18,059 nucleotides of DNA from Anaerolineae bacterium (GTDB taxonomy: Bacteria > Chloroflexota > Anaerolineae > Aggregatilineales > Aggregatilineaceae). Both the position numbers and the translations under genes were made by a program. The stretch covers positions 1 through 18,059 of the forward strand of contig JAFGJA010000285.1 of NCBI GenBank assembly GCA_016929355.1, in the 5' to 3' direction. This document shows positions 1-6,516 of the stretch, piece after piece (position 1 is the stretch's first letter; the number at the start of each line of letters is the position of its first letter). The notes under the pieces are model-generated. The model saw only the letters and a list, made by a program, of their open reading frames with translations. It had not been told where the DNA came from and did not search any database.

Positions 1-2684
1 ACCAGCGCAAAGAGTGAATAAACTAATGTAATATCGTCCCAGGCGACCCGCACCAGATACGGAGGCAAGCCACCGCTAAAGTCCAGTAACGGCAGGAACA
101 GGAGCGTGGTTGCCATGCCGATCAAGGTTCCGCCGGTAATACCGCCAGTTGCGGCGAGTCCTTGTGAGATCAACAGGTAGCGCCCTACTGCGCCGCCGCC
201 CAACCCCATCGCGCGCAGCGAACCGAGCTGGACCGCTTGCGTGCGGAATGAGGCAGTGCTCTGAATCACGCTGCCGACCAGCGTGAGCAGAATGGCAGAG
301 ACAAAACCTACCGAGAGGAACCCCAGCACCCCGCGCCGCGTTGGATCAGATTGCGCTTCGGTGATTAACTCGGCGGGATCGAGCCATTCTAAGACGGGGA
401 AACCGAGGTCTTGGACTTGTGTCAGGACAGCAGCACCATCTGCGCTTTCATCTAAACGCAGCCAGATGTTATGCGGCAGTTCAGTGCCCACCAATTCGAA
501 GATCGGATCAATGTTGGTGATGGCGAAGAAGCCTTCACGGGGGTCCAGGGTTGGGAAGTAGTCAATCAGCGCCACAAGCGGCACTTCGGTGCTGTACCAG
601 GTACTTAGCGCCGAAATTTGCACGGTGATCATTTGCCCGACGATCAGACCGTAATCTTCGGCGGCGTTGCGGCTTAACAAAATGCCGGTGCGATTCCCCG
701 CCAAGTGATTGAGCAAATCGGCGATGGGTTCCTCGGCGTAGTCTTCGCGGAAGTATGTGATCGCCGCCATTGACTCACGATCAATGCCCAGGATTGTGCC
801 CTGAGGCCGCTGCCCCGCCAGGACGATTTGCATGTCAAAACGACCCACCCGCGATACCGCGTAAACATCATCGATTTCAAGTAAGTTGCTGGCTGGGAGC
901 GAGTTGTAGCCAGTCACGGTGAGCGAGGTTGTACCGTCGTCACTGGTGCTTTCCTCGGTTTCTGCATCGCTGGCAACGACCAAGACTCGCTCCGCGCCCA
1001 CATCATACTCGATCACATCTTCCAGGCTGTGATCCAGCGTGCTTGCCATTGATGCCGTAAACCCGATCAGACTCAGTGTAAAACACATCATGAGCAGCGT
1101 ACCGCGATAGCGCCCGATAGAGCGGGTGAGTTCGCGTAACGCCATCAACATGGAGATGTTGGTTGTAACGCTAACGATGCGTGACATTTGATTGAGCAAA
1201 AAGGGGAACAGGCGCAGGAAAACCAGCGTGAAACCGAGTGAAAAGAGTGTTGGTGCGACGAAGACTAACGGATCGCTGAACGGGTCTTCGGCCCCGGTGG
1301 AGAGGCCGCCTTCTTTTTTCATCGTGTAAAACACATATCCGGCGGGTACAAGCAGAATCACATCCAGGTAGACGCGCTGCCACCATGCTTTGCCGGAGCG
1401 CGCCTGGGCACGTTTGAACATATTGATCGATTGGCCGGTAGTGCGCCACGCCATAGCCAACCCACTGCTCGCGGCCAACAAACCGGTGAGCGATCCGGCA
1501 AGTAAGGCTTGTTGTGTAAACACAATATCGAGGGGATCGCTGATATGATCGAAGCGCAAGAATGATGAGGTACGTCCGATCAATTGCACGACATAGGGCG
1601 CAACCAAAATCCCGATCCCGAACGCGACCCCGGCGAGGATCAACCACATGAGCGCGTGCAAGCGCAGCAAGCGCCAGCGATGCATTCCCCGGCTGCTGAG
1701 TGTGACATCTTCCTCTTGCTGGCGGCCCACTAACATGCCCGCCAACATTGTAACAAAGTATAGAATCAAACCGCCCACCGGCATCACGACGATGACAAGC
1801 TGTTGGGTGAGGCGGTCAACTTCTTCGCTAAACGCTTCCAATCCCTCTTCTGGCGAAACATCCAACCGGATACCCGGTAGGGTCGAGGTCATGGCGCGCA
1901 TTCCATCCGTGATCCCGTCCAGCAAATCGGATACATCGGAGGTACGCAAATCCGTACCATCGAAGATGATTTGCCAGTCCACTTCTTCGATAGGTAACTC
2001 GATGCCGTCGGTAGCGGTCCACAGATCGTCCGGTTGCATGAGCAGGACAGTATCGAAAAACTTGGGGGCCAGAATCCATGATGGATCATTTTCATTCACC
2101 GGACTCCACATGGCGACGATTTCGAGTGTTACCGGGACTGATGCGCCCGGCTTGGTGGCGGTCAAAGTATCCCCGACCTGCAACCCAGTCTGGAACAACA
2201 GTTTTTCCGCGATCATAACGGGGATCGCGTTGTCCTGGGTGGCATCGGTGGGCCACGCCCCGCCCGTAATTTGTATGTGATTGTCGGCTCCATCGAGCGT
2301 GCCTAGCACATAAGTGCCAAACGACGTTGGTACATCGCTCTGCCGGGTGATCGTCCAACTACCGCCACTGATATACAGCGCGTCACTTTGGATGGGTAAG
2401 CCAATGGTATCGACAAAATTGCTTTGCAGTGTGGCGCTGGCTCGCTCCATATCCTCAGCCGTGATCGCGCCTTCCCAACTCCCCAGGTAGCGGAAACGGA
2501 ACGCATAAGGCGGATCGTTCAGACTGTCGGTGAGCAGATCGGTGTTCACGGCATCCACGTACAGCGTCAGACTCAGCGCCAGTGTTGTAGTGGCGGATAG
2601 GCCGACCAACGTCCAAAACACGAGAGCGCGGTGCTGCCATAAACGTTCAATGGCGAAAAAAATCAGATCAATCAGTCGTTGCAT
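1..2684 (-). CDS. FtsX/MacB-type ABC transporter permease, two-half, C-terminus cut by window edge
   Basis: The reading frame is open from an ATG at 2684 to the left edge (894 codons plus 2 bases), so the C-terminus is missing. The protein begins with a short cytoplasmic stretch and a membrane helix (about residues 19-42, VFWTLVGLSATTTLALSL). A large extracytoplasmic region follows, then membrane helices near 294-320 and beyond, a second-half helix near 528-550, a second extracytoplasmic domain, and a membrane segment near 785-808. That segment is followed by the FtsX signature-like stretch LRAMGLGGGAVGRYLL (about 821-836). This is the duplicated FtsX layout of MacB/LolC/E-type permeases, which work with a separate cytoplasmic ATPase and usually do not carry solute through a channel. 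It lies 81 bp downstream of the binding-protein gene on the same strand and is probably co-transcribed. The partner ATPase is presumably off the left edge. Upstream of the ATG no strong ribosome binding site is visible. Family assignment is secure; the substrate is unknown. Confidence 0.85.
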   Translation of the reverse strand, partial: MQRLIDLIFFAIERLWQHRALVFWTLVGLSATTTLALSLTLYVDAVNTDLLTDSLNDPPYAFRFRYLGSWEGAITAEDMERASATLQSNFVDTIGLPIQSDALYISGGSWTITRQSDVPTSFGTYVLGTLDGADNHIQITGGAWPTDATQDNAIPVMIAEKLLFQTGLQVGDTLTATKPGASVPVTLEIVAMWSPVNENDPSWILAPKFFDTVLLMQPDDLWTATDGIELPIEEVDWQIIFDGTDLRTSDVSDLLDGITDGMRAMTSTLPGIRLDVSPEEGLEAFSEEVDRLTQQLVIVVMPVGGLILYFVTMLAGMLVGRQQEEDVTLSSRGMHRWRLLRLHALMWLILAGVAFGIGILVAPYVVQLIGRTSSFLRFDHISDPLDIVFTQQALLAGSLTGLLAASSGLAMAWRTTGQSINMFKRAQARSGKAWWQRVYLDVILLVPAGYVFYTMKKEGGLSTGAEDPFSDPLVFVAPTLFSLGFTLVFLRLFPFLLNQMSRIVSVTTNISMLMALRELTRSIGRYRGTLLMMCFTLSLIGFTASMASTLDHSLEDVIEYDVGAERVLVVASDAETEESTSDDGTTSLTVTGYNSLPASNLLEIDDVYAVSRVGRFDMQIVLAGQRPQGTILGIDRESMAAITYFREDYAEEPIADLLNHLAGNRTGILLSRNAAEDYGLIVGQMITVQISALSTWYSTEVPLVALIDYFPTLDPREGFFAITNIDPIFELVGTELPHNIWLRLDESADGAAVLTQVQDLGFPVLEWLDPAELITEAQSDPTRRGVLGFLSVGFVSAILLTLVGSVIQSTASFRTQAVQLGSLRAMGLGGGAVGRYLLISQGLAATGGITGGTLIGMATTLLFLPLLDFSGGLPPYLVRVAWDDITLVYSLFAL

Positions 2685-2704
2685 GATGCACTCATTTACC
2701 AGAG

Positions 2705-2743
2705 GGGGCACTGTTTGCTAGCCTAACTGCTTAACAGTGCCCC
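2705..2743 (-). terminator. Intercistronic hairpin between binding-protein and permease genes
   Basis: A perfect inverted repeat with 11-bp arms, GGGGCACTGTT (2705-2715) and AACAGTGCCCC (2733-2743), encloses a 17-nt loop. It starts 22 bp beyond the stop codon of the binding-protein gene and ends 21 bp before the permease start. No run of U follows on the transcribed strand. It is therefore more likely a partial terminator or an mRNA-stabilising 3' structure than a full terminator. Such structures commonly let a binding protein be made in excess of its permease, as between malE and malF; that role is inferred here. Confidence 0.65.
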
Positions 2744-2765
2744 ACATCGTGGTGGACAGGGGCGG

Positions 2766-5477
2766 TTAGCCGCCCAGGGAGAAGTCAGGGTCTACACTGA
2801 CAGCGCACTGTTGAATCTGCTGGAACATCTCGAACTGCATTCCGCCGTCTTGCTGATCGGTGGTGTCAACAACGATGCTGGCGGCACATTCCTGATATGC
2901 TTTGGTTTTCATCGCCGCATCGGCCAGTTCATATTCCAGATCAGCATCTTCGAGGACGTAATTATCCATCGCCTGATTGAGCCAGTAGTTATCAATGAAG
3001 GAGAGCGCATTACGTCCGCCGCCGCCGGTAAAGGTGGGGTATACGATTGTGTTTGGATTGCGCAGCAAAGTATCAAGCTGCTGGTATACCTCAACGATTT
3101 CCGCGCCTTGTGAAGCCGCGACCACCGGATCGTAAATCAGCGATTGGCGGGCGGGCATTCCAGAGAATAACTGCGGATTGCGCGCGACTTCGCTCAGAAA
3201 ACGGTAGGTGGCGTCGGGGTTTTGTGCGGTGGCGCTGATGTACCCGGTGCTAATTTCGTAGGCGATGACGCCAAAGGTGCTGCCTTGCGGGTAGGTGGTT
3301 GTGACCGTTGTATCAACGGCATCTTCCATACCGGGAGGGCCACCTGCGCCGCGAAAGTTGAAGCTGCTCAGGGTGTTGGTTGTGATCGCGGGGCTGTCTT
3401 CCATGCTCAAAATCATATTGCCCCCGGCAACGTCATTCAGGCCGCTATAGGCGATATAGCCATTTTTAACCAGATCGAGGACTTGCCGGATGGCATCCAC
3501 GTTTGCCTGATCCGTAAAGTTGACTGTGACCGGATCAGTGCGGTAATCCAGGGGCAGTCCCCCGTAGGCCCCAATTAGCATCATGATGTACGACCCGCTC
3601 GGATCGTTAGCGTTGAAGGGGGTTACGTCCGGGTTGTAGGATTTGAGCATCCGTAACGCATCGGTGAAAGCGTCCGCCGTCCACCCATTGGTCGGTTCCG
3701 GCACGCCCGCCCAGGCAAACTGCTCGGAGTCGTATTCCAACATCTGGGGCTGGATCGCTAGCGGTAGCGCCCACGTCTTGTTATCGGATTGCAACTGCGA
3801 CAGGGTGTTGCCAATCACGTCATTGCGATCAAAGTTGGGATCGGTGTCAATCAAGGGGTCCACATTCAAAATCACAGACAGATCAGCGCCCTGTACAACA
3901 TTGGTGGACAGGATAAAGCAGTCGTAACTTTCCGCTAGCGTGGCGAGATCGGTGCTGTTGACTGATTCCAGAATGACATCACCAACGACGGAGTCCGAGG
4001 CGACGAAATCCGCGATCAGAGTGTCCCATTCGGTTTGATTAGCGAGATCGCCTTGTCCGCCAGGGCCGCCGCCAAAGCCGAGATTCACCGCGCAGGTCAG
4101 CGCGATTTCACCGGCTTGCAAGACGATGCCGGTTTCTGGGGGGGTGATGGACAGATACACATTGCCATAACGAGCCTGGGCGGTTTCGACATCCGCCACC
4201 GCTTGCGCTTCGGCTGTTTGCAGGGCGCTGCGCGCATCAAGACCCGCGCTCATTTCGTTCAGGGCCGTGCTGAGGTACGCGGTATACCGGAGTTCGGCAA
4301 CCGGCAGTCCAGAAGCTAAGGCCAGATCGACGGTGGGCTGGATGGTGTCAGGGACATTTCGGTTACGGCCCATGCCGGGTTGACCGGGCGTGCCACTTTG
4401 ATCGGTGGTCGTGGTGGTTGTGGTGGTGAGACTGTAACGCGCCGAAGCAACGCTAAACGAGTTTGAGGTGAGTTCAGAGCGCAGCGTCAGGAATTTTGCC
4501 AGTTCGTAAGCCACTTCGGGGTATTGTGTGCCCGCGCTGACCGCAAAACCCTGCACATTCAGGCCCGCGACGCCGTTCGGTAACAAACTCGCGTAACGAT
4601 CCGCCGTGTCATCTTCCTGGCCGGGGCGTTGGCGTTCGCTGTACCCCATCATGCCTTCAACGCGCAACGGAATTTCAGTGTCGCCACCGCCGAATTGTGA
4701 ACCGGCTACACCTTCTTCGGTGAGGTCATACCAGGTGTCCAGATATGTTTCCAGCGAGGGATTGGTGAAATCGGGCTGATTGGGCATCGTCGTAGCGTCA
4801 TACATGCTTGCGCCGAGCAGCGCACGCAGGAACACATCCAGGTTATTACCACCTGAATTAACGGTGAAACCCGGCGTTTCGACAGCGCCATCCGCCGCGT
4901 AAGTGGTGAGCATCCGCGCGGCGTTGGCGAAATCGTCGAGCGTCCAACGTTCGGATGGATACGCGAGGCCGAGAGAATCAAATGTCGCCGGATCGTAAGT
5001 GACCAGGATCGCATCAAGCGACAGGGGCAAAGCCCACAACCCGCCGTCCCATTGGTACGATTGCCACGCCGCCGGGATAAAATCGCTGCTGTCGAGCGCC
5101 GCATCGCTTTGGGCGAGCGGCATCAGATCGAGGAAATATCCGGCTAACGTGTCTTCAGGTGTTAAACTGGAGGAGTCGATATAGACCACATCGGCAGTAT
5201 TAACTAAGTCTTCGGTTTCGTCCAGATGTGTTGTAACATCCGCCCCCCCGCCAAAGAAGCCAAATGTGTTTTGTTCGAACAAGGGGATCACATCGACGCC
5301 ATACTGGGCTTCGAAGTCCGCTAACATGTCGTCTGTTACGGTGTCTTCCCAGATCGTCGGCAAACTGACCACAAGCGTGCTGCTCTGGGCTGATGCCTGG
5401 AATAGTGGGAGTAGGGAACTTGAAATAGATGTTACAGTGATGAGTAACACCATGAATTTTGCAAGCCAAGATCGCAT
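2766..5477 (-). CDS. Secreted tandem-domain extracellular solute-binding protein (two type-1 SBP domains)
   Basis: This is a secreted protein of 903 aa, about twice the usual length of a type-1 (sugar-type) ABC solute-binding protein. It has a Sec signal peptide (MRSWLAKFMVLLITVTS..., likely cleaved after ASA at 28-30) with no lipobox Cys. The duplication is visible by eye: 145-193 (GGLWALPLSLDAILVTYD... RWTLDDFANAARML) matches 566-614 (NKTWALPLAIQPQMLEYD... GWTADAFTDALRML), sharing WALPL, YD and RML. The join carries an eight-Thr run (351-358) and a Gly/Pro/Arg-rich stretch. All four Cys (462, 520, 864, 891) are in the second domain, so disulfides are possible there. The start at 5477 is preferred because GGAG lies 10 nt upstream; the upper ATG at 5486 would overlap that site too closely. 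An FtsX permease follows in the same direction, not a sugar permease. The ligand is not predictable; both family and duplication are well supported. Confidence 0.85.
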   Translation of the reverse strand: MRSWLAKFMVLLITVTSISSSLLPLFQASAQSSTLVVSLPTIWEDTVTDDMLADFEAQYGVDVIPLFEQNTFGFFGGGADVTTHLDETEDLVNTADVVYIDSSSLTPEDTLAGYFLDLMPLAQSDAALDSSDFIPAAWQSYQWDGGLWALPLSLDAILVTYDPATFDSLGLAYPSERWTLDDFANAARMLTTYAADGAVETPGFTVNSGGNNLDVFLRALLGASMYDATTMPNQPDFTNPSLETYLDTWYDLTEEGVAGSQFGGGDTEIPLRVEGMMGYSERQRPGQEDDTADRYASLLPNGVAGLNVQGFAVSAGTQYPEVAYELAKFLTLRSELTSNSFSVASARYSLTTTTTTTTDQSGTPGQPGMGRNRNVPDTIQPTVDLALASGLPVAELRYTAYLSTALNEMSAGLDARSALQTAEAQAVADVETAQARYGNVYLSITPPETGIVLQAGEIALTCAVNLGFGGGPGGQGDLANQTEWDTLIADFVASDSVVGDVILESVNSTDLATLAESYDCFILSTNVVQGADLSVILNVDPLIDTDPNFDRNDVIGNTLSQLQSDNKTWALPLAIQPQMLEYDSEQFAWAGVPEPTNGWTADAFTDALRMLKSYNPDVTPFNANDPSGSYIMMLIGAYGGLPLDYRTDPVTVNFTDQANVDAIRQVLDLVKNGYIAYSGLNDVAGGNMILSMEDSPAITTNTLSSFNFRGAGGPPGMEDAVDTTVTTTYPQGSTFGVIAYEISTGYISATAQNPDATYRFLSEVARNPQLFSGMPARQSLIYDPVVAASQGAEIVEVYQQLDTLLRNPNTIVYPTFTGGGGRNALSFIDNYWLNQAMDNYVLEDADLEYELADAAMKTKAYQECAASIVVDTTDQQDGGMQFEMFQQIQQCAVSVDPDFSLGG

Positions 5478-5509
5478 TGTCGCCATTCTCCGTGCCTAAG
5501 TTGAGTAGT

Positions 5510-5539
5510 CATGTACAAGGATCGTCGTGTGGCATTACA
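5510..5539 (-). promoter_or_regulatory. Possible activator-dependent promoter of the binding-protein operon
   Basis: On the minus strand a weak -10-like TACATG (5515-5510) lies 17 bp downstream of the nearest 7-bp box (5533-5539), so that box occupies the -35 position. No good -35 hexamer is present. This would fit a promoter that needs an activator bound to the boxes, but the -10 match is poor (3 of 6). Confidence 0.25.
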
Positions 5540-5572
5540 TCGTCCTTACAATGACCTTACAGCTTTGTAATG
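5533..5572. promoter_or_regulatory. Phased operator array: four 7-bp boxes at 11-bp intervals
   Basis: On the plus strand the boxes are CATTACA (5533-5539), CCTTACA (5544-5550), CCTTACA (5555-5561) and the inverted TGTAATG (5566-5572). Every spacer is exactly 4 bp, giving an 11-bp period, about one helical turn. The outer pair CATTACA/TGTAATG is also a perfect inverted repeat. Tandem 7+4 boxes are the layout of OmpR/PhoB-family sites, and the TTACA core recalls the TTAACA-type boxes of Bacillus PhoP. Whether an OmpR-type regulator or the adjacent TrmB-family protein binds is not decidable from this window. Confidence 0.7.
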
Positions 5573-5637
5573 TGTCTTAAATCCACCCATTAGTGTTGAA
5601 TTTTTTCCTGGCGGCTCGCCCGGTTTTTAGAAAAGAG

Positions 5638-5667
5638 TTGTCAATTGCAATGATAGTAAGCTATAAT
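5638..5667 (+). promoter_or_regulatory. sigma70-type promoter of the trmB-like/P-type ATPase operon
   Basis: TTGTCA (5638-5643) is followed after an 18-bp spacer by a perfect TATAAT (5662-5667). This predicts a transcription start near 5674 and a leader of about 33 nt. Between the -10 box and the gene lies a weak dyad, TAGTT-cgatttca-AACTA, which could be an autoregulatory operator. The promoter position also shows that the upstream in-frame ATGs at 5593 and 5650 cannot be used from this transcript. Confidence 0.7.
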
Positions 5668-5706
5668 AGGATTACTAGTTCGATTTCAAACTACTATGAG
5701 GCAATT

Positions 5707-6507
5707 ATGGACCTGTTAGCCGATTTAAGCGCTATCGGATTTACCGAATACGAGGCGAAAGTTTATCTGGCGTTGCTCAAAGATCATCCGGCTACCGGCT
5801 ACCAACTCAGCAAGCAAGCCGGGATTCCGCGTTCGATGGTGTATGAGGCGTTGGGGCGGCTAGATGTGCGCGGGGCCGTGTTGAAAACTGAGGAAGCGAA
5901 AGCCACCTTATATCGGCCTATGCCGCCGGAAGCGTTGTTGGGTCGGTTGAGGGATGATCTCCAACGGCGGATTGATACGTTGCTGCCGGGGTTGCAAACG
6001 TTGTATACGACGCATGATGAAGGGCATCTGTGGACCTTTACGGGCGAGGACCCGGTTTTGGGTTATGCCCAGGACATGATCGCCAATGCGCAAAGCGAGG
6101 CTATGTTGGTGTTGACTGATAGTAATCTGGATCGGCTGCGCCCTGTCATCACTGAAGCGGCGGCACGCGGCGTGTCAGTAGGTACGCTGCTTACCGGCGA
6201 AGGTGAATTGAACATCGGTGATGTGGCGCATCATCCCCCGCGCGAAAGCCAGTTGCATAAATTAGCGGATAGTCTGGTCGTAGTAGTGGATGAGCAAGAA
6301 GTTTTGATCGCCAGTTCGCATCCCACGAGTTACAGCGCGACAGTAACGACTAATGCGAATATGGTGCAGATTGGGCGGCAGTTTGTCTGGATGGAGCTGT
6401 TCACTCACCGTATTTTCTCGAAACTTGGCCCGGAGGTTCTGGCCCAACTCGATCCCGCAGACCGGCATATTCTCGAATCAGTAACGAGCGATTTCTCCCA
6501 TAAATAA
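5707..6507 (+). CDS. TrmB-family transcriptional regulator
   Basis: The predicted protein has 266 aa. Its N-terminal winged helix-turn-helix (about 1-75) reads DLSAIGFTEYEAKVYLALL then GYQLSKQAGIPRSMVYEALG, which is typical of the TrmB family. A short helical linker follows (about 75-100, EALLGRLRDDLQRRIDTLLPGL), then a C-terminal ligand-type domain. The start at 5707 is chosen because GAGG (5698-5701) sits 5 nt upstream and a consensus promoter lies just before it; the frame is open further upstream. TrmB proteins are best known as sugar-responsive regulators of ABC transporters. Here the gene is divergent from a sugar-type binding-protein operon but only 9 bp from a metal P-type ATPase that it is surely co-transcribed with. 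The C-terminal part has no Cys but has His clusters (THDEGHLW, AHHPPRESQLHK), so metal sensing is possible but unproven. Confidence 0.85.
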   Translation: MDLLADLSAIGFTEYEAKVYLALLKDHPATGYQLSKQAGIPRSMVYEALGRLDVRGAVLKTEEAKATLYRPMPPEALLGRLRDDLQRRIDTLLPGLQTLYTTHDEGHLWTFTGEDPVLGYAQDMIANAQSEAMLVLTDSNLDRLRPVITEAAARGVSVGTLLTGEGELNIGDVAHHPPRESQLHKLADSLVVVVDEQEVLIASSHPTSYSATVTTNANMVQIGRQFVWMELFTHRIFSKLGPEVLAQLDPADRHILESVTSDFSHK

Positions 6508-6516
6508 GGGGATTAT

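Noticed and set aside
1648..2280. 210-codon open frame on the plus strand
   Set aside because: It lies entirely antisense to the FtsX-type permease gene, has low-complexity Ser-rich translation, and has no recognisable domain or ribosome binding site.
4396..4434. GGT/GTG repeat as a slippage-prone phase-variation tract
   Set aside because: The repeat units are interrupted by different third bases (ACC, ACA, ACG) and are multiples of three, so slippage would not switch the frame. It is better read as a coding Thr run.
5593..5706. In-frame upstream extension of the TrmB-family gene to an ATG at 5593
   Set aside because: It would run through a near-consensus promoter (TTGTCA-18-TATAAT), has atypical composition and no ribosome binding site. 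ATG 5707 has GAGG 5 nt upstream and begins exactly where the helix-turn-helix domain should.
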